Source: JAXDJH01 sp034663635
GTDB lineage: Bacteria; Actinomycetota; CADDZG01; WHSQ01
NCBI GenBank assembly: GCA_034663635.1
Contig: JAXDJH010000007.1
Span: 109,441 to 173,440, forward strand
Length of the DNA: 64,000 nt
Reading direction: 5' to 3'
This document shows positions 43,571 to 51,430 of the stretch, piece by piece (positions within the stretch are counted from its first letter, which is position 1; each line of letters begins with the position of its first letter). Position numbers and translations under genes: made by a program. The notes beneath the pieces were generated by a model, which saw only the letters and a list, made by a program, of their open reading frames with translations, made no database searches and was not told where the DNA came from.

Positions 43571-43734
43571 CCGATTCCTCCCGTCGACGTCGAATATTTC
43601 ACGAGTCCGTAACCCTCTGGTGCCATGCCTGTAACGCTTAGGGGTCAGGGTTGACGATTCTCCACCATCGTGGTTCGGTAGCCAGTCGGGGGTAGGGCGC
43701 TGATTCCAGCGCAGGGGAGTGGTTTGTTCCGGTG

Positions 43735-44460
43735 ATGTATTGGGTTTTCAAGGCGATTCTCAAGCCTCTTCTGCGCGCCCTTTACGGGATCAAGGTCGAG
43801 GGTATCGAGAACATCCCCAAGAAGGGGGCCGCGATCCTCGCGGCCAATCACGTTTCCTTCCTCGATTCGTTCTTCATCCCGCTCATCGTGAGGTTCCGCA
43901 AGGTCACCTATCTCGCCAAGGCCGATTACTTCAAGACCTGGAAGACGTCATGGTTCTTCAAGATGGCCGGACAGATCCCCATCGAGCGTGAAGGTGGCGA
44001 GAAGTCTGAGGTCGCTTTGAACACGGCGCTCAAGGTTCTGAAGGGCGGAGATCTGCTCGGGATCTACCCCGAGGGCACGAGGTCACCGAACGGCAAGTTG
44101 CATCGCGGCCGCACCGGGGTAGCGCGTCTGGCTCTGGCAGCGGACGTGCCGATCATCCCCATAGGACTCGTGGGCACCGAAGATGTCATGCCGAAGGAAG
44201 CGAAGATGCCGAGGTTGGTCGGCCGCCCCAAGGTCATCGTCAAGATCGGTCGTCCGCTCGATTTCTCGCGCTTCGCCGACCGCGGCCGGGACCGTTTCGT
44301 GCTGCGTTCCATGACCGACGAACTGATGTACGAGATCATGCAGTTGTCCGGCCAGGAATACGTCGACGAGTACGCATCCCGTACCGCAACCGAACCTCTG
44401 CCGGAGTCGGCCCGCATGCTCGACGAGATCAAGCTGGAAGAAGAGGTCCTCGCGGGCTGA
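43735..44460 (+). CDS. plsC: 1-acyl-sn-glycerol-3-phosphate acyltransferase
   Basis: A 241-residue PlsC-family acyltransferase that makes phosphatidic acid. Catalytic NHVSFLD (NHx4D), LAKADYFK, GQIPIERE, YPEGTRSPNGKLHRG and PIIPIGLVG are in the usual order. It has a hydrophobic N-terminal segment for membrane association. The GTG at 43732 is an alternative start three bases earlier. A possible -35 TTGACG at 43651-43656 with TTCGGT 17 bases on could be its promoter. The convergent gene next to it is glycerol kinase, a related glycerolipid function. Confidence 0.92.
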   Translation: MYWVFKAILKPLLRALYGIKVEGIENIPKKGAAILAANHVSFLDSFFIPLIVRFRKVTYLAKADYFKTWKTSWFFKMAGQIPIEREGGEKSEVALNTALKVLKGGDLLGIYPEGTRSPNGKLHRGRTGVARLALAADVPIIPIGLVGTEDVMPKEAKMPRLVGRPKVIVKIGRPLDFSRFADRGRDRFVLRSMTDELMYEIMQLSGQEYVDEYASRTATEPLPESARMLDEIKLEEEVLAG

Positions 44461-44467
44461 CCTTTGG

Positions 44468-45961
44468 TTAGTGGGCGGCCCAGTCCCTCGTTCGGGTCAC
44501 CGCTTTCTTCCATCCTTCGTATAGAGAATCCGCTTCGTCGCGCGACTTGTTCGGCTCGAACTCCGCTGCGGCGGCCCACGTATCCGAGATCTCCTTGGGA
44601 GAGCCCCACACGCCTTCGGCGAGCCCCGCGAGGTAAGCGGCACCCAGCGCGGTGGTTTCCAGATTCGCGGGTCTCCGAACGGGGACGCCGAGTTGATCGG
44701 CCTGGAACTGACACAGGACGTCCATCACGCTCGCTCCGCCGTCCACCCTCAGCTCCGCGAGGGGAACCCCCGCGTCTGCGGTCATCGCATCCACGACGTC
44801 GCGGGTTTGGTACGCCATCGCTTCGACCGCCGCTCTCGCGAGATGAGCCTTGGACGTTCCCCGAGTGATCCCCAGGAACGCGCCACGCGCGTAAGGATCC
44901 CAATAGGGCGCACCCAATCCGACGAATGCCGGAACGAGATAGGCGCCTCCCGTGTCGGGAACGCTCTCGGCCAGCGGTCCGGTTTCCGATGCTGAAGAGA
45001 TGACGCCAAGACCGTCCCGCAACCACTGGATCGCGGCCCCCGTGATGAAGATCGCTCCTTCCAATGCGTAGCGGAGCCCATCGCCAAGGTCCCAGGCGGC
45101 GGTCGACAACAAGCCGTGCTCCGAGGCCGGCACTCGCGATCCCGTGTTCATCAGCACGAACGACCCGGTGCCGTAGGTGTTCTTCGCCATTCCGTCTTCG
45201 AAACACGCTTGGCCAAACAGCGCGGCTTGCTGATCTCCGGCCACGCCCGAGATAGGAACCTCGGCGGGCAAGAAACCGGCCGACGTCGTTCCGAACCGTC
45301 CGCTCGTGGGCTTGACCTGCGGGAGAAGCGCGGCCGGGATATCGAATCGGTCGAGGATCCACGGATCCCACGCCTGCTCCTCGAGCGAGTAGAGCATCGT
45401 GCGCGATGCATTCGACGGCTCCGTCGCGTGCACGTCCCCGCCCGTCAGTTTCCAGATCAACCAGGAATCGATGGTCCCGAATGCGATCTCGCCGGCTTCG
45501 GCCCTCTTGCGCAGCCCGTCGATGTTCTCGAGGTACCAGATGATCTTCGTGGCCGAGAAGTAAGGGTCCAGCACGAGTCCGGTGCGACGGCGGATCTCCG
45601 GCTCGAGTCCCTCCGCTTTCAGTCGCTCGCAGATCTCGGCCGAGCGTCTGCATTGCCACACGATCGCCGGCGCAACCGGCTCACCGGAAGAGCGATCCCA
45701 TAGAACGGTCGTTTCCCTTTGGTTGGTGATGCCGATGGAGGCGAGCGAAACGGCCCCCGTCCGTGCGTCGGCCAGGGCCTCCCACAACACTTTCTCGGTG
45801 GTTGCCCAGATCTCGGCGGCGTCGTGCTCCACCCAGCCCGGCTTTGGGTAATGCTGAGTGAACTCCGAATAGGCGCGGCCCCGCACTTTGGTGTCGGGGC
45901 CGAGCACGAGCGCGGTGATACCGGTCGTGCCGGCGTCGATCGCAGCGACTAGCTCGGGCAC
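44468..45961 (-). CDS. glpK: Glycerol kinase
   Basis: A 497-residue FGGY kinase that phosphorylates glycerol to sn-glycerol 3-phosphate. Motifs: AAIDAGTTGITALVL (phosphate 1), FTQHYPKPGWVEHDA, ITNQRETTVLWDR, GVAGDQQAALFGQ, AIQWLRDGL, FVGLGAPYWDPYARG and LRVDGGASVMDVLCQ (adenosine). Length is normal. The GTG start lies seven bases after TACAGT (45974-45969) on the minus strand, a leaderless pattern. No glpF or glpD is visible. Confidence 0.96.
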   Translation of the reverse strand: MPELVAAIDAGTTGITALVLGPDTKVRGRAYSEFTQHYPKPGWVEHDAAEIWATTEKVLWEALADARTGAVSLASIGITNQRETTVLWDRSSGEPVAPAIVWQCRRSAEICERLKAEGLEPEIRRRTGLVLDPYFSATKIIWYLENIDGLRKRAEAGEIAFGTIDSWLIWKLTGGDVHATEPSNASRTMLYSLEEQAWDPWILDRFDIPAALLPQVKPTSGRFGTTSAGFLPAEVPISGVAGDQQAALFGQACFEDGMAKNTYGTGSFVLMNTGSRVPASEHGLLSTAAWDLGDGLRYALEGAIFITGAAIQWLRDGLGVISSASETGPLAESVPDTGGAYLVPAFVGLGAPYWDPYARGAFLGITRGTSKAHLARAAVEAMAYQTRDVVDAMTADAGVPLAELRVDGGASVMDVLCQFQADQLGVPVRRPANLETTALGAAYLAGLAEGVWGSPKEISDTWAAAAEFEPNKSRDEADSLYEGWKKAVTRTRDWAAH

Positions 45962-45987
45962 GGGGCGGACTGTATCTGAGCTTGGCC

Positions 45988-47022
45988 TCAGATCTTGATG
46001 AGGATCTCTGCCCTGACCCAGCCGAGCCCGCCGATGCCGATCGCTTGCGCCGCGGCCTCCGACAGGTCGAGGATCCGATCTTCGACGTAGGGACCTCTGT
46101 CGTTCACGAGGACCACGACGCCTCGGCCTTCATGCTCCACGTAGAGCCACGATCCGAGAGGCAGCTCTTTCGAGGCGGCCGTGTAGAGGCTGGAGTCGAA
46201 GACGTCGCCACTCGCGGTGTGGTTGCCCTCGAAACCCGGTCCGTACCAAGACGCGACTCCTTCGAACGCGACGCCCGTGCCCGCGAATCCTTTCGGGATC
46301 CCGGCCGATGGCCCCGACGACTGAAGCAACGCCATCAGAGCGACTCCGGGATGGGCTGCGAGGGCCGCCGCCTCCCGAGCTGCGCGCTCTATCTCCGCGA
46401 TCTCCGCGGTCAGTCGCCTGACGATCGCTTTCCGGGACGAGAGAGCCATATTGATCTCGTTGGCGACTGTCTCCACTTCGCCCTGAGCCCGAAGCAGCTT
46501 CTGCTTACGCGAATCGATGACGGTTTGATTCCTGGTCACTTCATCCTTCGCAGAGGCCAGCTCCGCCAGCGATTGGGAGTCTTCGTCCGCTGATGCCTGC
46601 TGAGCTTCCGCGAGCGTGTACAGCTGCGAAAGGTTCTGAGATGAGAGAAGCAGCGCCAGATCGGTAGAACCGCCGTTCTTATAGGCCTCGACGGCACGGG
46701 CTACGTATCGGTTGAAAGCCTCGTCGTAAGCGAGGTCGGCGTGGTGCCGCTCGAGCTCGAGGAGTCCGATGGCGCTACTCGCCGACGCGATCTCCTGTTC
46801 GAGCCGAGCACGCTTCGCGTTCAGGCCGTCGAGATTTCTCTCGAGTTCGGTGACCTCATCGGCGAGAGATTGAGCTCGCTGTTGGATCGAGCTGAGGTCC
46901 GTCACCTGAGCTCGTCCGGGCCGTGGCGAAACGGTGCCTGCAACGAGCACGAGCAAGGCCAGCACCAAGGCGCGTAAAGTCCCGATACGTCCGAATCTCA
47001 TATTCATTTCGTCGGCGTTCAT
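45988..47022 (-). CDS. Exported coiled-coil protein with C-terminal RlpA-like domain
   Basis: An N-terminal signal or anchor (LRALVLALLVLVAGTVSPRPGRA) precedes a long coiled coil (about residues 45-210 from this start, like cell-wall hydrolase regulators) and a C-terminal double-psi beta-barrel of RlpA type: GVASWYGPGFEGNHTASGDVFD, YTAASKELPLGSWLYV and VLVNDRGPYVEDRILDLSEAAA. The Asp in NDRGPY matches the catalytic Asp of lytic transglycosylases. It likely acts on peptidoglycan. Several starts are possible (47097, 47025, 47022, 47007, 47001); I chose the ATG pair region ahead of the signal peptide. It is divergent from the phosphofructokinase gene. Confidence 0.82.
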   Translation of the reverse strand: MNADEMNMRFGRIGTLRALVLALLVLVAGTVSPRPGRAQVTDLSSIQQRAQSLADEVTELERNLDGLNAKRARLEQEIASASSAIGLLELERHHADLAYDEAFNRYVARAVEAYKNGGSTDLALLLSSQNLSQLYTLAEAQQASADEDSQSLAELASAKDEVTRNQTVIDSRKQKLLRAQGEVETVANEINMALSSRKAIVRRLTAEIAEIERAAREAAALAAHPGVALMALLQSSGPSAGIPKGFAGTGVAFEGVASWYGPGFEGNHTASGDVFDSSLYTAASKELPLGSWLYVEHEGRGVVVLVNDRGPYVEDRILDLSEAAAQAIGIGGLGWVRAEILIKI

Positions 47023-47090
47023 CATGCCCGGATTGAGACGTTCGGCCAAGCAGCGGATGATTGAGGCAGCGCTAGGGAGGGAGAACACTC

Positions 47091-48122
47091 GTGGCACGGA
47101 TAGGGATCCTCACGGGGGGCGGCGACTGCCCCGGCCTGAATGCAGTGATCCGGGCCGTCACTCGCAAGGGAGTCAATGAATACGGCCACGCGATAGTCGG
47201 CTTCCGTAACGGTTGGAGGGGCGTCCTCGAAAACGATAGCTACCAAGTGACGCCGGATAACACCGCCGGGATCCTGCCTCGCGGTGGAACGATCCTCGGC
47301 TCGTCTCGGACCAACCCTTTCAAGGAAGAGGGCGGCGTCGAGAGGGTCAAGGAGAACCTCGCATCGGAACGGATCGAATGTCTCATCGCTGTCGGCGGCG
47401 AAGACACATTGGGCGTAGCGGCCAAGCTCACGGCCGAAGGGGTCAACGTCATCGGAGTGCCGAAGACGATCGACAACGACCTGAACGCCACCGACTTCAC
47501 GTTCGGCTTCAACACAGCGGTTCAGATCTGCACCGACGCGCTCGATCGCCTGCACACGACCGCGGAGTCGCACAACCGCGTGATCGTTTTAGAAGTCATG
47601 GGCCGCCATGCGGGGTGGATCGCTACCTACTCGGGCATAGCCGGCGGAGCCGACGTCATCCTCGTGCCGGAACGGCCTTTCGACATCGACGAGGTGTGCG
47701 AGCACATCAGGCATCGCCACCAACGCGGGCGAACGTTCTCGATCGTCGTCGTCGCGGAGGGCGCCATGCCGGCCGAGGGAGAGGAGTCGGTACAGGAAGG
47801 CAACACCGATGCCTTTGGACACGTGCGCCTCGGAGGGATCGGCGTTCTGCTCGAGAAAGAGATCGAGAAGCGGACGGGCTTCGAGACGCGAGTCACCATC
47901 CTCGGCCACATCCAGCGGGGCGGCACTCCCACCGCATTCGATCGGGTGCTCGCAACTCGGTTCGGGATCGCAGCGATCGACGCAGTTCAGGAAAAGGATT
48001 ACGGAAAGATGGTCGCTCTCGTCGGAACGAAGATCGAGCGCGTCCCGATAGGAGACGCGGTCGGCGAGCTGAAGACACTGGACCCGTCCCTCTACGAAAC
48101 GGCGGCCGTTTTCTTCGGCTGA
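47091..48122 (+). CDS. pfp: 6-phosphofructokinase, pyrophosphate-type signature
   Basis: A 343-residue PFK of the actinobacterial group. Motifs: ILTGGGDCPGLNAVIR, GGTILGSSRTNPF, VGGEDTLGVA, VPKTIDNDL, EVMGRHAGWIA and LGHIQRGGTPTAFDR. Asp105 (in GGEDT) and Lys125 (in PKTIDND) correspond to E. coli PFK positions 104 and 124, where glycines favour ATP and Asp/Lys mark pyrophosphate-dependent enzymes. I therefore predict PPi-dependent, reversible fructose 6-phosphate/fructose 1,6-bisphosphate conversion; an ATP-PFK remains the alternative. The GTG follows GGGAGGGAG at 47074-47082. Confidence 0.92.
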   Translation: MARIGILTGGGDCPGLNAVIRAVTRKGVNEYGHAIVGFRNGWRGVLENDSYQVTPDNTAGILPRGGTILGSSRTNPFKEEGGVERVKENLASERIECLIAVGGEDTLGVAAKLTAEGVNVIGVPKTIDNDLNATDFTFGFNTAVQICTDALDRLHTTAESHNRVIVLEVMGRHAGWIATYSGIAGGADVILVPERPFDIDEVCEHIRHRHQRGRTFSIVVVAEGAMPAEGEESVQEGNTDAFGHVRLGGIGVLLEKEIEKRTGFETRVTILGHIQRGGTPTAFDRVLATRFGIAAIDAVQEKDYGKMVALVGTKIERVPIGDAVGELKTLDPSLYETAAVFFG

Positions 48123-48145
48123 GACGGCCCTTTATCCTTGTCGCC

Positions 48146-49186
48146 ATGACCGACTACATAGACCTTCGATCCGACACCGTCACTCGCCCCACGCCGGAGA
48201 TGCGCAAAGCGATGGCCGAAGCGGAGGTCGGAGATGACGTTTTCGGCGACGACCCGACGGTCAACGCGCTCCAAGAGCGCGCGGCCGACATCTTCGGCAA
48301 GGAAGCGGGCCTTTTCGTTCCCACCGGTTCGATGGGCAATCAGGTCAGTCTCGGAGCGCTCTCCCGGCCAGGCGATGAAGTCGTCTGCGAAACCGGGGCC
48401 CACTTTCTCCATTACGAAGGCGGCTCGGTTGCAGCCCATCTAGGCCTTGTCGCGCGGCCCCTTCCGGGCGATCGGGGAGTCTTCACCGCCGAGCAGGTTG
48501 CAGCCGCCATCCGACCCGGAACCGAGCACAACCCCCGGACCGCCATCGTCGCGATGGAGAACACTCACAACTCAGCGGGGGGGAGGGTCTTTCCGATCGA
48601 GGAGGCCCGAGCCGTCGCCAAAGTCGCACGCGATCACGGCGCCGCCGTTCACATCGACGGTGCACGCATCTTCAACGCGCAAGCGGCGACCGGCGTCCCA
48701 GTAGCCGAGTGGGGCGAGTGCGCCGACACCATCACGTTCTGTTTCTCCAAAGGGCTTGGGGCCCCGATCGGATCGATGGTCGTGGGGGACGCCGAAGTTC
48801 TCAAAGAATCACATCGGCTGCGCAAGCGGCTCGGAGGAGGGATGCGGCAGGTCGGCGTCATCGCGGCGGCCGCTCGCGTGGCTCTGGATACTGGGGTCGA
48901 AAGGCTTGCAGACGATCATGCGAACGCCCGGACCCTTGCGGAGGGCTTGCTCGAGCTCGACCCGGCCGCGGTGGAGCTCGAGCTGGTCGAGACGAACATG
49001 GTCTATCTGAATCTGGCCCCGTTCGCCCGCACCGCGCCGGAGGTCAGCAAGGCGCTGGCGAGTGAAGGCATCCTCACGCTCGGGTTTCCCGGGAGCGTGA
49101 TGAGGCTGGTCACCCATCGGGACGTTTCGGGCGCCGACATCGGGTCCGCGCTCGGCGCTTTCAAGCGAGCGTTGCTGGGGAACTAG
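48146..49186 (+). CDS. ltaE: Threonine aldolase (low-specificity type)
   Basis: A 346-residue PLP enzyme that splits threonine/allo-threonine to glycine and acetaldehyde. Motifs: IDLRSDTVTRPTPEMRKAM, VGDDVFGDDPTVNALQ, FVPTGSMGNQVSL, MENTHNSAGGRV, VHIDGARIFNA and the PLP Lys in FCFSKGLGAPIGS. The ATG lies seven bases after TATCCT (48133-48138), a leaderless pattern. A glycine supply fits loosely with the thiO gene downstream, but they are separate units. Confidence 0.94.
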   Translation: MTDYIDLRSDTVTRPTPEMRKAMAEAEVGDDVFGDDPTVNALQERAADIFGKEAGLFVPTGSMGNQVSLGALSRPGDEVVCETGAHFLHYEGGSVAAHLGLVARPLPGDRGVFTAEQVAAAIRPGTEHNPRTAIVAMENTHNSAGGRVFPIEEARAVAKVARDHGAAVHIDGARIFNAQAATGVPVAEWGECADTITFCFSKGLGAPIGSMVVGDAEVLKESHRLRKRLGGGMRQVGVIAAAARVALDTGVERLADDHANARTLAEGLLELDPAAVELELVETNMVYLNLAPFARTAPEVSKALASEGILTLGFPGSVMRLVTHRDVSGADIGSALGAFKRALLGN

Positions 49187-49215
49187 TTCGACCGAGTCAT
49201 TTCTTGCTTGGTCTG

Positions 49216-49239
49216 GTTTAGACACTCCCGGCTGGGGAC
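49216..49239 (+). promoter_or_regulatory. Possible SigB-type promoter of the RsbW-like gene
   Basis: GTTT, a 14-base spacer and GGGGAC resemble the GTTT-N13-16-GGGTAT pattern of SigB/SigF-like promoters. It is weak, but such autoregulation is typical of genes in this family. Confidence 0.25.
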
Positions 49240-49249
49240 ATCAATGTCC
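49236..49249. promoter_or_regulatory. Perfect inverted repeat adjoining the RsbW-like start codon
   Basis: GGACAT-CA-ATGTCC ends one base before the GTG start and takes the place of a ribosome-binding site. It may be an operator or an mRNA hairpin. Confidence 0.45.
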
Positions 49250-49250
49250 T

Positions 49251-49715
49251 GTGAAGATCGTCTTTTCGCTCAGCTTGCCGCGCGATGAAGCCTCCGTGCC
49301 AGTCGTCCGGCACATCTGTCGAGATGCATTGCTGAACCTCGGAGTCCAACGCGAAAGCGTTGAGGAGATCGAGGTCGCGACGTCCGAGGCTTGCACGAAC
49401 GTGCTCAAGCACGTGTCAGGAACCCAGGACTCCTATGAAGTCTCGGTAGAGGTCAACGACTCGCAATGCGAGATCAGGGTTATCGACACGGGCTACGGCT
49501 TCGACTACTCGAGCCTCGAGGACTTCGGTCACACTCACGTCGATCCAGATGCCGAGGGGGGCCGGGGGATCTTCCTTATGCGGGCCATGGTCGACTCGAT
49601 CCGATTCACGTCCGAGCCCGAGCAGGGCACGATCGTGCACCTGATCAAGCACCTCGAGCTCGAAGAGGACTCGGTGCTGCGGCGCCTGATCAGCGTGGTT
49701 ACTCCGCACGACTAG
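49251..49715 (+). CDS. RsbW-like anti-sigma serine kinase (HATPase_c)
   Basis: A 154-residue GHKL ATPase. Motifs: VEEIEVATSEACTNVLKHV (N box), IRVIDTGYGFDY (D box) and GGRGIFLMRAMVDSI (G box). RsbW/SpoIIAB-type proteins bind a sigma factor and phosphorylate an anti-anti-sigma protein. Neither partner is next to it; the SpoIIE phosphatases and GAF kinases of the window are far away. The GTG start has no Shine-Dalgarno; a perfect dyad abuts it. The C-terminal 20 residues are longer than in minimal RsbW. Confidence 0.9.
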   Translation: MKIVFSLSLPRDEASVPVVRHICRDALLNLGVQRESVEEIEVATSEACTNVLKHVSGTQDSYEVSVEVNDSQCEIRVIDTGYGFDYSSLEDFGHTHVDPDAEGGRGIFLMRAMVDSIRFTSEPEQGTIVHLIKHLELEEDSVLRRLISVVTPHD

Positions 49716-49781
49716 AGGCCTTGACCGCCCAGTCCACGCGGCGGTTAATGGAATCCCCAGGTCCCCAGGAAGAGGTCCCGT

Positions 49782-51281
49782 TTGTCGGGTCGCGCCGTTC
49801 GTACGATCGCCCTTTTGGGATCCGTCTGTCTGATCGCCCTGGGGGCGTCCGCCTCCGTGCATGCGGCGAGACGCCCGGCCAAATGCTTTGGGCTCGTCGC
49901 GACGATCGTCGGCGATTCCGGGGACAACGTGCTCAACGGCACTGAGGGCGACGATGTCATCAACGCCAAAGGTGGCGCCGACAAGATCCTCGCGGTGGGT
50001 GGAGACGACATCATCTGCGGTGGAAAAGGCCGGGACGTGGTCGATGCCGGCGATGGTGATGACGTCTTACTCGGAGGCGGGGACAGCGATGCTCTTCAAG
50101 CCGGACCGGGCGACGATCTGCTGAGGGGGCAGGGGGGCGACGACACGATCGACGGACGCGAAGGCGATCTCGACATCGTCGACTACTCCGTTGCCGCCGT
50201 ACCCATCCAGGCGAACATGGAGTCAAACAGGATCACCGGGCAGGGCACCGACTCGGTCTTCGGGGTGGAGGTCGTTTTCGGTTCGGCGTTCGACGATGTG
50301 ATGACCACGAGCGGCGTGGGCAACAGCCTGTTCGGCGGAGGCGGCAACGATCGGCTGAACGGGAGCGTCGGGGATGACACGCTGGAGGGGGGCCCGGGCG
50401 ATGACGCGATCTCGGGGGCCACGGGCTTTGACGCCATCAGCTTCTTCGAGGCAACCGCTCCCGTAACCGTCGATCTGGCGGCAGGCACGGCGACGGGCGA
50501 AGGCAGCGACTCGGTAACGGGCATCGAACTCATCTTCGGTTCCGAGTTCAACGACATGCTTCGAGGCAACGACGCGTCGAACGTGATCGCGGGGATGGGT
50601 GGGAACGACGTCCTCGAGGGCAGAGGCGATCTCGACGTGATGGCCTTTCCGTTCACGACAGGAGGTATCTCCGTTGATATGAGTCTCGGAACTACTTCCG
50701 GCCAAGGCTCCGACACGTTCACGACGATCGAAGGCGTTTACGGGTCTCCGTTTGACGACACGCTGATCGGCGACAACTCGGCGAATGCCTTCTATGGGGA
50801 TCTCGGAAACGACACGATGCGGGGACTTGGGGGCGACGATTACTTCCTCCCCGATCAAGGCAATGACGATATCGACGGAGGGGACGGCTCCTACGACATC
50901 ATCGATTTCGATTTCTCTTCGGCTGCGGTGAACGTCAGCCTGGCGACGGGGACATCCACGGGCGAGGGGACCGACAAGATCGCAGGCATCGAGGGTGTTG
51001 GGGGTTCTGCCTTCAACGATGTTCTCGAGGGAGGCACGAACGGCGAGGTGCTGCTGGGCGGCTTCGGCGACGACCTCCTTAGGGGTCGGGACGGCGACGA
51101 TTTCCTCAACGGCGGCGGCGACGTCGACTTCGGAGATGGAGGACCTGGCTTCGACAATTGCTCGGGCAATGAGGATGGCGCCAATTGCGAGGACCAGGCC
51201 AGTCCTCCCATCCAGCCGCTCCTCGTCAGGAGCCGCGCGCTCGCCGGCGCGTCCAAGCGTGCTCACAAGCGAGCTCATTAG
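49782..51281 (+). CDS. Secreted RTX-like calcium-binding protein, four-module
   Basis: A 499-residue protein with a signal peptide (VRTIALLGSVCLIALGASASVHA). The rest consists of RTX nonapeptides (GGxGxDxxx: GGGDSDALQAG, GGGGNDRLNG, GGFGDDLLRG) interleaved with four copies of a longer unit of about 35-40 residues of the form PVTVDLAAGTATGEGSD...GIE.V.GS.F.D, starting near residues 139, 226, 294 and 380. Calcium should fold it as a beta roll. A Sec signal rather than a type I system is used. The TTG start is supported by AGGAAGAGG at 49767-49775. Ends in a basic tail. Surface or matrix role inferred. Confidence 0.87.
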   Translation: MSGRAVRTIALLGSVCLIALGASASVHAARRPAKCFGLVATIVGDSGDNVLNGTEGDDVINAKGGADKILAVGGDDIICGGKGRDVVDAGDGDDVLLGGGDSDALQAGPGDDLLRGQGGDDTIDGREGDLDIVDYSVAAVPIQANMESNRITGQGTDSVFGVEVVFGSAFDDVMTTSGVGNSLFGGGGNDRLNGSVGDDTLEGGPGDDAISGATGFDAISFFEATAPVTVDLAAGTATGEGSDSVTGIELIFGSEFNDMLRGNDASNVIAGMGGNDVLEGRGDLDVMAFPFTTGGISVDMSLGTTSGQGSDTFTTIEGVYGSPFDDTLIGDNSANAFYGDLGNDTMRGLGGDDYFLPDQGNDDIDGGDGSYDIIDFDFSSAAVNVSLATGTSTGEGTDKIAGIEGVGGSAFNDVLEGGTNGEVLLGGFGDDLLRGRDGDDFLNGGGDVDFGDGGPGFDNCSGNEDGANCEDQASPPIQPLLVRSRALAGASKRAHKRAH

Positions 51282-51297
51282 GCCGCGATCGCGCTCC

Positions 51298-51303
51298 TAT
51301 ACT
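51298..51303 (+). promoter_or_regulatory. -10 element of the thi operon
   Basis: TATACT places the transcription start at about 51310, immediately before the TPP aptamer. No clear -35 is seen. Confidence 0.55.
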
Positions 51304-51310
51304 GGATTCA

Positions 51311-51425
51311 GCAGGGGAGCTCGGGCACATCGGGCTGAGAGGCGAGCGATCGGCGCTCGCGACCCTTAAGCGGACGGCGTCAGGCTCGTCCGAAACCCGA
51401 TCCGGATAACGCCGGCGTGGGGAGG
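51311..51425 (+). promoter_or_regulatory. TPP (THI-element) riboswitch
   Basis: Conserved THI-box blocks occur in order: AGGGGAGCTCGGG (51313-51325), GGCTGAGAGG (51333-51342), GACCCTT (51361-51367), and ACCCGATCCGGATAACGCCGGCG (51395-51416 region, core GATCCGGATAACGCC). The Shine-Dalgarno GGAGG (51421-51425) lies at the 3' edge, so TPP binding would close the aptamer over the ribosome site and block translation of thiO. Confidence 0.95.
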
Positions 51426-51430
51426 AAAAG

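Noticed and set aside
44064..45659. 531-residue open frame on the minus strand over glpK and the end of plsC
   Set aside because: Arg/Gly/Ser-rich shadow frame; glpK motifs occupy another frame of the same DNA.
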